DNA of 64,000 bases from contig CATOSI010000005.1 in the NCBI GenBank assembly GCA_951812505.1, forward strand, positions 1 through 64,000. Reading direction: 5' to 3'. The position numbers were made by a program, and so were the translations under genes. Of the stretch, positions 7,281-17,667 are shown piece by piece. Source of the stretch: an uncultured Dehalococcoidia bacterium. GTDB taxonomy: Bacteria > Chloroflexota > Dehalococcoidia > Lucifugimonadales > UBA1123. Each line of letters starts with the position of its first letter. The stretch's first letter is position 1. Under the pieces are notes generated by a model, which was given only the letters and a program-made list of their open reading frames with translations, made no database searches and was not told the origin of the DNA.

Positions 7281-9497
7281 TCACCTTGGCGGCGGGTGTT
7301 CTTCCCAGAGGCCTCTGGCGAAGCCCATGTGCTCGGAAATGTGAGAGCTGAGGCGACCGGCGCCATGCTCGGACATTCGGTGGGCCAGGCTCTGATACTC
7401 CTTGGAATCCCGAGCAGGTATGTTCAGGTCCTTGGCGTTTCCTCTGACGATGCGAAGACCGTCTATCAACTTGCGGAGCAGCGCATAGGCCTCGGAAATT
7501 CCCCCGGCAAGAGAATCGTCGAGGTGTCCCTTATCGCGCAGGGCTTCTACCGCTTCTAAAGTATTGCTCAGCCGGAGTCCTCGGTCCTCTCTACCTCTGG
7601 ATATCTGCCACGCCTGCACGTAGTACTCGATGTCCACCACTCCGCCCGGACTCAGCTTGGCGTTGACAGAACCTCGCTTAACCAGTTCGTTGGCCTGCCT
7701 ACCGCGCATATGAAGTATGTCACCAATGTCCAAGGGTTTGTGTGCGTAAACGAACGCGTCCTGCACGGACATTACGGACTGCACAAGGCGCTCCTCGCCC
7801 AGCACCGGACGCATTCTGACCAGCGCCAGACGCTCGAATTGACGCGCGTCTCCATCCGGCGAGTAGTAGTCCCGGAACGCAGCCAGTGAAGAGGCAAGCG
7901 GGCCCTTGCTCCCGTAGGGACGCAGCCTCATGTCTATCTCGAATATGCCCTGGGGCCGAACTTCGAGGACGTTAAGGAACTCCTTCACAACTTGCTCGAA
8001 GAATGTGGAGTTACGAACAGGGTCGTCTCCGTCGGTCATGCCTTCAGAGTCATAGACGAACATCAACTCGATGTCCGACCCGAATCCCATATCTCTACCG
8101 CCGAATTTTCCAAGCGCGAATATTCCGTAGCCACAGACCGAGCCGCTTTCAGTTCTTGGAACACCGTGACGCCCTGAAACGAAGCTGTATCCGATCTCGA
8201 AAGTCTTCCTCGTGAGAACGTCGGCTACGCTGGTCAATTCGCGGGAAAACTGTCCAAGTCCCACCCTGCCCGTGATGAAACGCAGATCTACTCTGAACAT
8301 CTCACGGTCTTTGAAATCGTTGAGGATCCTCATACGTTCATCGTGTGAATCGCAGCTATCGAGGTCAGAGTCAATCAAGGCCTCTAGCTCGTCGAGGGAG
8401 AGCGCCCTGTCCAGGGATTCAGAATCGAGCAGTACGGGAAACAGGTTGTCGTGCTGCATCCGCAGGAAGTCTTCCCACAGGAAGCGGCTCATGCCCATCA
8501 TTCTGGCCAGAATCTCCATGACGTCCGGGGAGTCGAGGTCGTGCAACTTTGAAGTCCAGTCTCTCATCGCGAGCAACTGGGACGTCAGCGAGTTGAACTG
8601 ACGAAGAGCCTGTGTCGGGTCCGGCGCGATAGGCAGGTAATAGGTAAACTGCTTTATGAGCGCGGCAGCCACCCATAGCTGATTGAGCCTGTGGTCGTCC
8701 TGGATTTTACTGCCGGACGAGTCTGTGAGCCAGAACGTATCCCGCACGACATCGTCGTATGTCCGAATCGTCGCGCGGGCAATGTTTATATGTATGCTGG
8801 CGAGCGCGTTGGTGAACGAAAAGAGGAATCCCGGCGTATCTATCGAGCTTATGGTGATGAGAGTGAAACGGTCTGAGGACTCGACATCTGTGAATATATC
8901 TATTGGCAACTGGTCTCCACCGCCCTGCCCGGCTTCGCGCATCGCGTCGGAAAAGCGGTCTATGACGGCAGACGTCGCGGAATCAACTCTTCCTGTCAGC
9001 GCCTGTCTTGCGGCGGTCCTGATATCCTGCTCGATCTTGTCCCAGCCCGGTATGCTGGTCGAACGTTCTCTGAGCTCGAACAGCATCGCAACACGACGCT
9101 GAGTACCGCGCGTTGCGTGTTGAGTCTGCGCTCTTCGTCGGCGGCGCCAACGGTAGTCGGTGGATTGCGAGCGCCTGGCTGGCTGGCGGCGAGAAGCTCG
9201 CTCGGTCGGACGATGCGAGGGACCGACGGTAAATATGTCCGCTTGAGAAATGTCCAGTCCATTCGACGTGAGAATCCCGGCAACCAGTGGCAGGACATTG
9301 GCTCTTGCGTCCGTGGACACCCCTACCCGCCAGCCCGCGCCATACGTCTCGACGCACATTCTGACTTCACCGTAGTTCGCTTCACCCTTCAGCAACTCCG
9401 ACATCAACTCGATGCCGGATGCATCAAGCTCGGAGAGCGCATCATCCCATTGGGTCGTGAGCTGATGAAGTTCGTCGTGTGTGGCTTGCGCTGTCAT
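7281..9497 (-). CDS. ACT-ACT-GlnE-type nucleotidyltransferase fusion
   Basis: 738 residues from the ATG at 9497 (a TTG at 9584 is less likely). Two ACT-like segments come first: WRVGVSTD...GLDISQADIF (~55-96) and DRFTLITISSIDTPGFLFSF (~204-245), separated by an Arg-rich linker. The C-terminal half is a GlnE adenylyltransferase unit: ALGKFGGRDMGFGSDIELMFVYD near 460-480, with DIE in place of the usual DxD metal motif, and LSPGGVVDIEYYVQ near 615, followed by the helical regulatory region. GlnE adenylylates glutamine synthetase and normally has two catalytic halves and no ACT domain; ACT domains are usual at the C-terminus of GlnD. The protein therefore probably controls nitrogen metabolism by sensing a small ligand, but its target is unproven. 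Confidence 0.75.
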   Translation of the reverse strand: MTAQATHDELHQLTTQWDDALSELDASGIELMSELLKGEANYGEVRMCVETYGAGWRVGVSTDARANVLPLVAGILTSNGLDISQADIFTVGPSHRPTERASRRQPARRSQSTDYRWRRRRRAQTQHATRGTQRRVAMLFELRERSTSIPGWDKIEQDIRTAARQALTGRVDSATSAVIDRFSDAMREAGQGGGDQLPIDIFTDVESSDRFTLITISSIDTPGFLFSFTNALASIHINIARATIRTYDDVVRDTFWLTDSSGSKIQDDHRLNQLWVAAALIKQFTYYLPIAPDPTQALRQFNSLTSQLLAMRDWTSKLHDLDSPDVMEILARMMGMSRFLWEDFLRMQHDNLFPVLLDSESLDRALSLDELEALIDSDLDSCDSHDERMRILNDFKDREMFRVDLRFITGRVGLGQFSRELTSVADVLTRKTFEIGYSFVSGRHGVPRTESGSVCGYGIFALGKFGGRDMGFGSDIELMFVYDSEGMTDGDDPVRNSTFFEQVVKEFLNVLEVRPQGIFEIDMRLRPYGSKGPLASSLAAFRDYYSPDGDARQFERLALVRMRPVLGEERLVQSVMSVQDAFVYAHKPLDIGDILHMRGRQANELVKRGSVNAKLSPGGVVDIEYYVQAWQISRGREDRGLRLSNTLEAVEALRDKGHLDDSLAGGISEAYALLRKLIDGLRIVRGNAKDLNIPARDSKEYQSLAHRMSEHGAGRLSSHISEHMGFARGLWEEHPPPR

Positions 9498-9554
9498 TTC
9501 ACAATGCCCAAGATGGTTCCCTCTGGCTGGCATAAGTTTGCCGTCTCTGACTAT

Positions 9555-9560
9555 TATAAT
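9555..9560. promoter_or_regulatory. Palindromic -10 element in a divergent gap
   Basis: The 130-base gap between the glnE-like gene (minus) and the phosphatase-like gene (plus) holds ATTATAAT, which reads TATAAT on both strands. No well-spaced -35 was found for either direction, so assignment is tentative. Confidence 0.3.
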
Positions 9561-9627
9561 GTTATCACGAACCCGACTGTGCAAGTTGCGTGCGGGTTCA
9601 GGAATACCGCGAAGGGGTGAGCATTCA

Positions 9628-10830
9628 GTGTCGGGTATAGCTTATCTTGTCGAGGCGTTTGCGGAAGGAAATCTTCTCCGTCCGCGGCCAGAGGTACGCA
9701 ACCTGGTTGATATGTCCAGGGCGGTCGGCCAGCTGTGCGGAGTGGATGGACTCGATCTGTCGGAGAACGCACGGGGGATCACGGAGGCCGTAGGGGACGC
9801 GGACCATATCGTTCTGGCGCTGGTTGACGGTCTTGGGATGAATCTGCTGGAGCGGCTTCCCGCCGACTCATTCTTGCGACGGAATCTATGGGAGCAGATG
9901 CAGACGGTGTTTCCGTCCACTACTGCGGTCGCGCTTACGTCTCTGACGACGGGCGAGTGGCCGCAGGATCACGCCGTCACGGGATGGTGGACGCAGCTGC
10001 CGGCGCTGGGGTCGGCGGCGACTATTCTCAGCTATACGGCTCGCAGCAACAACCAGGATTTGCTGAAGCGCGGGATTCCGCCAGAGGTCGCGTTTCCGGT
10101 AGAGTCGCTATGGAAGTCCATGCCGCGCGACGTACAGGTAATCGTCCCAAAGGCCATCTCGAACTCGGTATATTCCAGGTACTTTTCGGGCGGGCGCGAG
10201 ACAATTGGCTACGAGTCGCTTTCCAATGGCGTGGACGCGGCCGCCAGACATATATCCGAGTCCGAGGGCAAGACATTCACGTATCTGTACTCGTCGCGAG
10301 TGGACAGCGAGGCGCATATGTACGGAATGACGCGGCCACAGGTTCAGCACGCGCTTTCGGAGGTGGAGCGGGAGATCGAACGGCTGGCCCGCCTTGTGGG
10401 AGACAAGGCGCGGATAGTGGTTACGGCGGACCACGGCTTTCTTGACGCGCCTCCGCCTAAACGCCATACGCTGCGGGTGGATCGCCAGCTTCAGCCCATG
10501 TTCAGGCTCATGCCGTCGGGTGACGCGAGGGTGATGTACCTGTACACGCTTGAGTGGGCGAGAGAGCGTGTGCGACGCTATTTCGAGCAGCGATTCGAGC
10601 AGGTCTTCATGGTGGTGGACATGGAGGATGCCATAAAGATTCAATTGTTCGGTCCCACGGAGCCGACTGAGGAGACGAGGGAGCGGCTGGGCGACCTGGT
10701 TGTGGTGTCGTCGGGCGCGGACGTGCTGGAGTACAACGCATCTCGCGGTTCTGGCAGGATGCTGAAGCTCAACGGGCACCACTCCGGACTGACTCCGGAC
10801 GAGATGTTGATTCCACTGATCATCGTGTAA
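9628..10830 (+). CDS. Alkaline-phosphatase-superfamily phosphodiesterase
   Basis: 400 residues from a GTG at 9628, with GAAGGGG about 10 bases upstream; an open frame extends to 9481 but antisense to the neighbouring gene. Superfamily features: ALVDGLGMNLLERLP (metal-binding Asp), the nucleophile segment FPSTTAVALTSL, VDSEAHMYG, and ADHGFLD with metal-binding Asp/His. These fit type I phosphodiesterase/nucleotide pyrophosphatases, which hydrolyse phosphodiesters or pyrophosphates. No signal peptide, so it is probably cytoplasmic. Substrate unknown. Transcribed towards tal-pgi. Confidence 0.75.
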   Translation: MSGIAYLVEAFAEGNLLRPRPEVRNLVDMSRAVGQLCGVDGLDLSENARGITEAVGDADHIVLALVDGLGMNLLERLPADSFLRRNLWEQMQTVFPSTTAVALTSLTTGEWPQDHAVTGWWTQLPALGSAATILSYTARSNNQDLLKRGIPPEVAFPVESLWKSMPRDVQVIVPKAISNSVYSRYFSGGRETIGYESLSNGVDAAARHISESEGKTFTYLYSSRVDSEAHMYGMTRPQVQHALSEVEREIERLARLVGDKARIVVTADHGFLDAPPPKRHTLRVDRQLQPMFRLMPSGDARVMYLYTLEWARERVRRYFEQRFEQVFMVVDMEDAIKIQLFGPTEPTEETRERLGDLVVVSSGADVLEYNASRGSGRMLKLNGHHSGLTPDEMLIPLIIV

Positions 10831-10899
10831 CAGTCCGATATGCTATAAATGTTCAGTACCCCTTTTGATTTCAAGGCAGAATTCATGGAGTAGCAGATT

Positions 10900-12048
10900 A
10901 TGCCAAAAGACCTCAATCCGATACAGAAACTTGACGCTTTGGGTCAGAGTGTTTGGTACGACAATATGTACCGCGCTCTGATAGCTACAGGAGAACTTGA
11001 GAATCTCGTGAGCCTGGGGGTAACCGGACTCACATCCAACCCCACAATCTTTCAGAAGGCCATATCTTCAGGCGAAGATTACGACGAATCACTTGCCGAA
11101 TATGCCTCCCGCGGACTGACTGCCGAGCAACTGTTCGAGGCGCTGGCAACGGAGGACATACAGGCGGCAGCCGACATTCTGCGCCCGGTGTATGACCGGA
11201 CTGGGGGCGCCGATGGATTCGCGTCTCTTGAGGTCAGCCCACGTCTGGCGCACGATACGGATGCGACGGTGGAAGCCGCGTTGAGGCTTTTCGCCGCCCT
11301 CGACAGGCCAAATGTGATGATCAAGGTCCCTGCCACACCGGAAGGCATCCCCGCCATCCGTGAACTCATCGGACGGGGTGTAAACATCAACGTGACGTTG
11401 ACTTTCTCGCTGGAAATGTACGCCAGAGTCAGAGAAGCCTATATCGCCGGCCTGGAAGACCTAGACCGCGCGGGAGGAAAGGTGAGCGCCGTTGCGTCGG
11501 TGGCGTCGTTCTTCGTCAGCCGGGTTGACACCGCCGTGGACGGACTGATCGAGCAGCGCGGGGGGCCGGTTTCTCTCATGGGACAGGCGGCCGTCGCCAA
11601 TGCGAAAATCGCATACCAGGACTTCAGGCAAACATTCGAATCGGAAAGGTTCCAGCCCCTGGCCGATAAAGGCGCGCGTGTTCAGAGGCCGCTGTGGGCT
11701 TCGACGAGCACTAAGAATCCCGAATACAGCGACGTCCTGTACGTAGAGACGCTCGTCGGCCCTGACACGGTTAATACTATGCCCGACGCCACGCTCGAGG
11801 CATTCCTGGACCACGGTGAAGTAAGCAGACCGACTCTCGATACAGATGTAGAAGCATCCCGCGAGGTGATGAGCACTCTGGAAGATAACGGGATCAGCAT
11901 AGACACAGTAACCACCACACTGATGCACGAGGGCGTGAAAGCCTTCGCGGACTCCTTCGAACTGTTACTCGATGATATTCAGGCCAAGCGAGATCGCCTC
12001 ATGGCTGGTGCGGCAGCTCCCGTCGGCGCGAGCTCGGAGACGACATGA
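10900..12048 (+). CDS. tal: Transaldolase
   Basis: 382 residues. The start [19 protein letters not shown] and [16 protein letters not shown] are signatures of the long bacterial transaldolases, and [14 protein letters not shown] carries the Schiff-base Lys (about residue 138). It transfers a dihydroxyacetone unit between sedoheptulose-7-phosphate and glyceraldehyde-3-phosphate in the pentose phosphate pathway. The stop overlaps the pgi start by 4 bases (ATGA), showing translational coupling; in some bacteria the two activities are fused in one protein. Confidence 0.95.
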   Translation: MPKDLNPIQKLDALGQSVWYDNMYRALIATGELENLVSLGVTGLTSNPTIFQKAISSGEDYDESLAEYASRGLTAEQLFEALATEDIQAAADILRPVYDRTGGADGFASLEVSPRLAHDTDATVEAALRLFAALDRPNVMIKVPATPEGIPAIRELIGRGVNINVTLTFSLEMYARVREAYIAGLEDLDRAGGKVSAVASVASFFVSRVDTAVDGLIEQRGGPVSLMGQAAVANAKIAYQDFRQTFESERFQPLADKGARVQRPLWASTSTKNPEYSDVLYVETLVGPDTVNTMPDATLEAFLDHGEVSRPTLDTDVEASREVMSTLEDNGISIDTVTTTLMHEGVKAFADSFELLLDDIQAKRDRLMAGAAAPVGASSETT

Positions 12049-13607
12049 ACACCGCAATCAAGTCGGTCGAGTCCCAGGAGCTAAACGACATCGTCAGCCG
12101 TATCTGGGACCGGGACTATACACTCTGGTCCGACAGTCCAACGGAGATAACCGACAGGCTCGGCTGGTTGAATGTTGCGGACAAGATGCGGGCCGAGGTC
12201 GCAGCGCTTTATTGCCTTGCTCGGCAGATTCGGGACGAAGGCACACGGCACATCGTGCTCCTCGGGATGGGCGGAAGCAGCCTTGGAGCAGAAGTTCTCA
12301 GACAGTGCCTTGGAGCCCGCGAGGGCTGGCCGGAGCTTGTGGTGCTCGACTCCACCCTGCCCGACCAGGTTACGCGGACTGTTGACTCTATTGACCTGGA
12401 GCACTCCCTGTTCGTCGTGTCATCGAAGTCAGGTACGACGACTGAGCCAAGACTGCTGTACAAGCTCTTCAGGGAAGAGTTGGGGAAACTGGGCTACGAC
12501 GGAGAGAGATTCATCGCCGTAACCGACCCCGGATCGCCGCTTGAACAATTGGCAAAAAGACATGGTTTCAGAAGGACGTTTCTGAATCCCCCGGAGATAT
12601 GCGGACGCTACTCGGTTCTGAGCTACTTTGGCCTTGTGCCTGCAGCGCTCGCGGGATATGACGTAGCAAGAATTCTAGACAGCGGCATACGGATGAGTAA
12701 CGTTTGCGGTCCACACATCCCGGCGCACGCCAACCCCGGTGCGTTGATGGGAGTGTCAGTCGCTTCACTCGCCGCCTCGGGGCGGGACAAGCTCACCATA
12801 CTCACATCTCCGACGCTCGACTCGTTCGGTCTGTGGGCAGAGCAGCTTGTTGCGGAGAGTCTGGGCAAGTGCGGCAAAGGGATTGTGCCGGTGACCAACG
12901 AACCCATTGTGGATATAGGTTCCTACGGACCGGACCGTCAGTTTGTTTACCTGAAGCTGTCAGGTGAAGACTCCGAAATAGACTGTCTGGCGACGGAACT
13001 CTCACACGCCGGCCATCCAATTATCCAATATGAATTAGAGGATATAAGCGCACTGGGCGGTGAATTCTATCGCTGGGGGTTCGCAGTTGCGACCGCGGCC
13101 GCGCTTATTGGAGTCAATCCTTTCGACCAACCCGATGTCGAGAGCGCCAAGATTCTCACTAAGCAAGCTCTTGAGTCCACAGAGTCGCATACCATTACTC
13201 CGATGACGACTCCAGGGAATTCGCTCACGCAGCTTGTTTCAGAAATGAAGACGGGCGACTATCTTGCGATTCTCGCGTATGTCCCGCAGACGCCAGAACA
13301 TGATGCGGCGTTGACCCGTCTCAGATCCTCCATCCTCGAGAAGTACCAGATTCCCACAACCCTGGGATACGGTCCGAGATACCTTCACTCTACCGGACAA
13401 CTTCACAAGGGCGGCCCGAACAATGTCGCGGTATTGATGATTGTGTCTCCACATGAGAATGACATCGCCATACCCGGGGAGGACTTCACCTTTGGCGCGC
13501 TATCCAACGCGCAGGCCGCAGCCGATCTTCGGGTGCTGAGGGATGCGGGGCGACCGACGGCGTGCATCGAGTTCCGCGACGTGCTGTCAGGGTCAATCAG
13601 GCTTTAG
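12045..13607 (+). CDS. pgi: Glucose-6-phosphate isomerase
   Basis: 520 residues with two SIS folds. [14 protein letters not shown] and [10 protein letters not shown] form the phosphosugar-binding loops. [10 protein letters not shown] near 450 carries the His/Lys of the C-terminal active site. The sequence resembles the isomerase half of Tal-Pgi fusion proteins more than the classic E. coli enzyme. It interconverts glucose-6-phosphate and fructose-6-phosphate. Coupled to tal by a 4-base overlap. Confidence 0.93.
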   Translation: MNTAIKSVESQELNDIVSRIWDRDYTLWSDSPTEITDRLGWLNVADKMRAEVAALYCLARQIRDEGTRHIVLLGMGGSSLGAEVLRQCLGAREGWPELVVLDSTLPDQVTRTVDSIDLEHSLFVVSSKSGTTTEPRLLYKLFREELGKLGYDGERFIAVTDPGSPLEQLAKRHGFRRTFLNPPEICGRYSVLSYFGLVPAALAGYDVARILDSGIRMSNVCGPHIPAHANPGALMGVSVASLAASGRDKLTILTSPTLDSFGLWAEQLVAESLGKCGKGIVPVTNEPIVDIGSYGPDRQFVYLKLSGEDSEIDCLATELSHAGHPIIQYELEDISALGGEFYRWGFAVATAAALIGVNPFDQPDVESAKILTKQALESTESHTITPMTTPGNSLTQLVSEMKTGDYLAILAYVPQTPEHDAALTRLRSSILEKYQIPTTLGYGPRYLHSTGQLHKGGPNNVAVLMIVSPHENDIAIPGEDFTFGALSNAQAAADLRVLRDAGRPTACIEFRDVLSGSIRL

Positions 13608-13644
13608 ACGCAACAGAATCATAATGGGCAGCTGTAGGCCCGAA

Positions 13645-13674
13645 TTGTAAGCAGCTTACAGATTCCAATATACT
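13645..13674 (+). promoter_or_regulatory. glnS promoter overlapping a perfect palindrome
   Basis: TTGTAA (13645-13650), an 18-base spacer and TATACT (13669-13674) form a plausible promoter 42 bases before glnS. TGTAAGC-A-GCTTACA (13646-13660), a perfect 15-base dyad, covers the -35. This arrangement suits repressor binding. No matching site or regulator gene was recognised in the window. Confidence 0.45.
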
Positions 13675-13715
13675 TTCAGACAGCTTTCAGATTTATTGCG
13701 ATAGAGGATTCATGT

Positions 13716-15404
13716 ATGTCAGAAAAGTCTAAACTCGCGTCGAAGGACTTCATCAGGGCGCAGATCCTAGAGGACAACGAAACAGGCAAATTCGGGGGCA
13801 GGGTGCATACGCGCTGGCCGCCGGAGCCGAACGGATACCTGCATCTGGGCCACGCGACAGCCATCTGCCTGAACTTCGGCATAGCCGAAGACTTCGGCGG
13901 GCTGTGCAACTTCCGTTTCGACGACACGAACCCGCTCGCCGAGGAGATGGAGTACGTGGAGTCGCAGAAGGAAGACACGCGCTGGCTGGGCTTCGACTGG
14001 GAAGAGCGCGAGTTCTTCGCGTCCGACTACTTCGACCGACTGTATGAACTCGCCGAACAGCTTGTGTTGGAGGGCAAGGCATACGTTGACAGCCTGAGCG
14101 CCGAGGAGATACGCGAATATCGCGGCACGCTGACCGAGCCCGGGCGCGACAGTCCCTATCGCGAAAGGTCGGTCGAGGACAACCTCGGCCTGCTCCGCCG
14201 TATGAGAGACGGCGACTTCGAAGACGGCGCTCACGTTCTGCGCGCCAAGATTGATATGACGTCACCCAACATGAATATGCGGGACCCGACAATCTATCGC
14301 ATTAGGAACGTGCCACATCACCAGACGGGTGACAAGTGGCATATCTACCCGATGTATGACTACGCTCACCCAATCTCGGATTCTATAGAGGGTATCACCC
14401 ACTCGCTCTGCAGCATGGAGTATGAAGACCATCGCCCGCTGTACGACTGGTTCCTGGAGGAGCTTGGTCTTTACAGGCCGCAGCAGATAGAGTTCGCGCG
14501 GTTCAACATCTCGCACAGCGTACTCAGCAAGCGCCGTCTGATACGGCTGGTCGAGGACGGCTACGTTGACGGCTGGGACGATCCGCGTATGCCGACGCTC
14601 GCCGGAATGCGCCGCCGGGGATACACGGCGGAGGCGCTCCGCAATTTCTGCGCCGAGGTCGGAATAAACAAGACATCCGCGCTCACGGAGATGGCGCTGC
14701 TGGAGCACAACCTGCGAAACGACCTGAACCGTCGCGCCGAACGGCGCATGGCGGTTCTGAATCCTCTGAAGGTGGTCATCGAGAACTTCCCGGAAGGCGA
14801 GACTGACTACCTGGAGGCGGTGAATAATCCAGAAGACGAAAGCGCCGGTACACGCCAGGTTCCATTTACAAGGGAGATATACATAGAGCGCGACGACTTC
14901 ATGGAAGACCCGCCTCGCAGGTTCTACCGCCTCGCGCCGGGACGCGAGGTGCGGCTCAGATACGGCTACTTCATCAAGTGCGGGGAAGCCATCAAGGACG
15001 CCGACGGCAACGTCGTCGAACTGCGATGCACTTACGATCCCGAGACACGAGGCGGCTCGGCCCCAGACGGCAGGCGCGTTCGCGCCACTCTGCACTGGGT
15101 ATCCGGCGACCATGCGTTGGACGCCGAGGTGCGGCTGTACGATAGCCTGTTCACCATTCCTAACCCCAACGACACGCTGGACGGCAAAGAGTGGACGGAG
15201 TTCATAAACCCAGACTCGCTCCAGACTCTGTCAGGATGCAAGATAGAGCCATTACTGTCCGACTCCGGCGCGGGAGAGACCTTCCAGTTCGAGCGCATCG
15301 GCTACTTTGCCAAGGATAGGGACTCCACGCCAGATACGCCGGTTTTCAATCGTGCTGTGTCGCTGAGGGACACGTGGGCCCGGATCCAGCGGCGGGGTGG
15401 GTGA
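13716..15404 (+). CDS. glnS: Glutaminyl-tRNA synthetase
   Basis: 562 residues, class I. The HIGH-type motif is in [20 protein letters not shown] (~35-55); [16 protein letters not shown] follows; the KMSKS-type loop is [11 protein letters not shown] near 268. GlnRS-specific segments such as [26 protein letters not shown] are present, as is the C-terminal beta-barrel anticodon-binding domain. It charges tRNA-Gln directly, which is notable because many bacteria use the GatCAB amidotransferase route. The 3' end overlaps the convergent kinase gene by 59 bases. Confidence 0.95.
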   Translation: MSEKSKLASKDFIRAQILEDNETGKFGGRVHTRWPPEPNGYLHLGHATAICLNFGIAEDFGGLCNFRFDDTNPLAEEMEYVESQKEDTRWLGFDWEEREFFASDYFDRLYELAEQLVLEGKAYVDSLSAEEIREYRGTLTEPGRDSPYRERSVEDNLGLLRRMRDGDFEDGAHVLRAKIDMTSPNMNMRDPTIYRIRNVPHHQTGDKWHIYPMYDYAHPISDSIEGITHSLCSMEYEDHRPLYDWFLEELGLYRPQQIEFARFNISHSVLSKRRLIRLVEDGYVDGWDDPRMPTLAGMRRRGYTAEALRNFCAEVGINKTSALTEMALLEHNLRNDLNRRAERRMAVLNPLKVVIENFPEGETDYLEAVNNPEDESAGTRQVPFTREIYIERDDFMEDPPRRFYRLAPGREVRLRYGYFIKCGEAIKDADGNVVELRCTYDPETRGGSAPDGRRVRATLHWVSGDHALDAEVRLYDSLFTIPNPNDTLDGKEWTEFINPDSLQTLSGCKIEPLLSDSGAGETFQFERIGYFAKDRDSTPDTPVFNRAVSLRDTWARIQRRGG

Positions 15405-16389
15405 CGAACACTTCCACCTGCCGCATATCCGGCATGGGCTCCGTGTCGCCGTGCCGGGTGCAGACAAGCGCTCCGCAGGCGTTGGCTATCTCGAGGGCGC
15501 GGTGGAGTATTGCAGCGCGTGCGTCTGAGTCCATCTGCAAGAACTCGGTAAGTCCGCATCGCCGAAATATGCCAGCCAGAAATCCGGCTACGAAGGCGTC
15601 GCCCGCACCCACGGGGTCAACCATCTCCACCGTGAAGCCCGTATGCGCGATAACCTGTTCGCCGTCGTAGGTGACCGCACCGCTGTCGCCAGTGGTGATT
15701 ACAGTGAGGCGCGTGTTTCCGCCGTAGAAGTGGCGGGCATACTCCTCGGCTGACATGCGGAGTCCCCAGATGGTTTCCGCCTCGTCAAGGCCGACCTTGA
15801 ACAGCGTGGCGAGTCGGCGCATCTCGTCGCAGACTTCCATCGCTTCGCCCGTAGTCCACAGCGCGTCGCGGTAGTTAACGTCCACGCTGACCGGGATTCC
15901 GTGCTCGACGGCAGCACTCATTACTTCCATCACCGTCTGGCGGCAGGTGTCGCTCAGAGCGGGTGTGATTCCGGTCACGTGAACTAGGTCGCTGCCCTCC
16001 AGGTGAGGCAGGACTTCGGTGGCCGTCAAGCGGCTGGCGGCGCTTCCGGCGCGCCTGTACCTGCGCAGCACTTCTCCCCCGCCGAGATGGTTGAGAAGCT
16101 GTATGCCTGTAAATTCCCCGCCGACCTGGGGAGCGCGGACGTCAATTCGACTCTCCAATTGATCGAGAATCATGTCGCCGTCCGTGTCCTGCCCCAGACG
16201 GCTTACCCACACCGCCTCGATCTCCGGCAACAGCCTTCGCAGGTCGAGCGCGACGTTGGACTCCGCACCAGCGACGTGGCGGGTGTAGGGAGCATCCGGG
16301 TCGTAGGGGCCGATGTAGTCGGCATTATGCTGGACGAGAGTTTCGCCAAAAGTGAGGAATTTGGTCATTTGGAGTTCATATCGGCTCAT
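15346..16389 (-). CDS. PfkB-family kinase, probably 2-keto-3-deoxygluconate kinase
   Basis: 347 residues; an alternative ATG at 16368 would give 340. Family marks: [10 protein letters not shown] at the N-terminus, [16 protein letters not shown] (sugar site), [12 protein letters not shown] (typical of KDG kinases), and the catalytic [16 protein letters not shown] near 265. It would phosphorylate 2-keto-3-deoxygluconate, the product of sugar-acid dehydratases. It directly follows such a dehydratase gene, overlapping its stop by up to 14 bases, so the two probably form one operon and pathway. Confidence 0.82.
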   Translation of the reverse strand: MSRYELQMTKFLTFGETLVQHNADYIGPYDPDAPYTRHVAGAESNVALDLRRLLPEIEAVWVSRLGQDTDGDMILDQLESRIDVRAPQVGGEFTGIQLLNHLGGGEVLRRYRRAGSAASRLTATEVLPHLEGSDLVHVTGITPALSDTCRQTVMEVMSAAVEHGIPVSVDVNYRDALWTTGEAMEVCDEMRRLATLFKVGLDEAETIWGLRMSAEEYARHFYGGNTRLTVITTGDSGAVTYDGEQVIAHTGFTVEMVDPVGAGDAFVAGFLAGIFRRCGLTEFLQMDSDARAAILHRALEIANACGALVCTRHGDTEPMPDMRQVEVFVTHPAAGSGPTCPSATQHD

Positions 16390-17584
16390 CTATAATCTGG
16401 GGGAAGACTCCGCCACCATATGCGTGTCGCTCGGCGACTTCTTCGTCCAGTTCAATGCCGATGCCGGGCCTCGTGGACGGAATTATGTAGCCGTCCTCCC
16501 ACTGGATGGGCTCCTTCAGTATCTCGGCGTAGAAGCCGTCGAAACGCTCGATACTCTCCTGAATCAGGAAGTTGGGGCTGCACGTCGAGATCTGAATGTT
16601 GGCCGCGGCCTCAAGTGGGCCGCAGTACAGGTGTGGCGCCATCTGAGCGTAGTGTGCCTCGGCCATTCCCGCTATCTTCTTGGCCTCCAGAATGCCGCCG
16701 ACGCGGGCGAGCGCGGGCTGGAGTATAGCGGCGGCCTGCTGTCCGAGCAGGTCGGCGAATTCGTACTTGGTCGTCAGACGCTCGCCCGTAGCCACCGGAA
16801 TGGAGGTGTGCTGGGCCACGCGGGACATCTCACGCCTGTTTTCGGGCGGCACCGGCTCCTCGAACCACAGCGGGTCCTGTGGCTCGAGCCGCTTCGCCAG
16901 TCTGATCGCGCTCGATGTCGTCATCTGTCCGTGCGTTCCTATTAGGAGGTCAACTTTGTCGCCTACCGCCTCCCTGATATTACGCGTGACCACCTCCGCG
17001 TTGCTGAGGGCTTCGAGCGAAAGCTGTCTGGGGTCGAACGCGCCCATCGGCATGACCGGATCGAACTTGACGGCAGTGAACCCCATTTCCATGTACTGAG
17101 CGGCGCGCTTGGGAGCGCGAACCGGATCACCGAATATGTTGCCGACCGCGAGCGCGTCGTCCTCGTCGCTCTCTTCAGGCGACGGCGGGTACAGGTAGGT
17201 GTAAGACCTGAGCTTCTCATGCACCTGCCCGCCAAGCAGGTTGTAAACCGGCTGATCGAGCGCCTTGCCCACTATGTCCCAACAGGCGATCTCGAGTCCG
17301 CTCAGGACGGCAACCAGTGTGTGGTCGGGGTGCTGCGAGTACCCGCTGGAATAGACATTCCGCCACATGGTCTCAATCTTAAACGGGTCATGCCCTTCCA
17401 CGTAACGTTCGGCTATGTCCTCTATGAGCTGAGTAACCCGATGTGGTCCGAACGGGACTCCGTAAACCTCTCCGAATCCCTCGATTCCGGTGTCGGACGT
17501 CAGCTTAAGGAAGACCCAGTACGGGCCGCCGTGATGCGGGGGCGGGTTTTCCACGACGTAAGTTTTCAGATCGGCAATCTTCAT
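16376..17584 (-). CDS. Enolase-superfamily sugar-acid dehydratase
   Basis: 402 residues from the ATG at 17584, which has AGGAG about 11 bases upstream and matches the family start MKIADLKTYVVENPPP. Barrel motifs: FTAVKFDPV (Lys), LLIGTHGQMT, LWFEEPVPPEN, PVATGERL and MAPHLYCGP (His). The GTHGQ strand places it in an MR subgroup different from the gene at 683-1822. It probably dehydrates an aldonate or glucarate-like acid. Pairing with the KDG kinase gene suggests a 2-keto-3-deoxy sugar acid product, which is inference from context. Divergent from lipB. Confidence 0.87.
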   Translation of the reverse strand: MKIADLKTYVVENPPPHHGGPYWVFLKLTSDTGIEGFGEVYGVPFGPHRVTQLIEDIAERYVEGHDPFKIETMWRNVYSSGYSQHPDHTLVAVLSGLEIACWDIVGKALDQPVYNLLGGQVHEKLRSYTYLYPPSPEESDEDDALAVGNIFGDPVRAPKRAAQYMEMGFTAVKFDPVMPMGAFDPRQLSLEALSNAEVVTRNIREAVGDKVDLLIGTHGQMTTSSAIRLAKRLEPQDPLWFEEPVPPENRREMSRVAQHTSIPVATGERLTTKYEFADLLGQQAAAILQPALARVGGILEAKKIAGMAEAHYAQMAPHLYCGPLEAAANIQISTCSPNFLIQESIERFDGFYAEILKEPIQWEDGYIIPSTRPGIGIELDEEVAERHAYGGGVFPQIIDEPI

Positions 17585-17601
17585 CAGGTAAATGGCTCCT
17601 C

Positions 17602-17637
17602 TTGGAATTGCGAATTTGGAATTACGCGCTATATACT
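17602..17637 (+). promoter_or_regulatory. lipB promoter with short direct repeats
   Basis: TTGCGA (17608-17613), 18 bases, TATACT (17632-17637), 30 bases before the lipB ATG. TTGGAATT occurs twice with a 14-base period (17602-17609, 17616-17623) across the -35 region, a possible regulator site in this divergent gap. Confidence 0.4.
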
Positions 17638-17667
17638 CGAAACGCGCTAAGGGGAACTCTATCACAC

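Noticed and set aside
9120..9260. Frameshift inside the ACT-ACT-GlnE gene
   Set aside because: The Arg-rich stretch between the ACT segments looked like an out-of-frame region, but the other frames give no better continuation and the downstream frame resumes without a needed shift; read as a linker.
13753..15113. Minus-strand frames over glnS
   Set aside because: They run through a fully supported GlnRS and show no family features.
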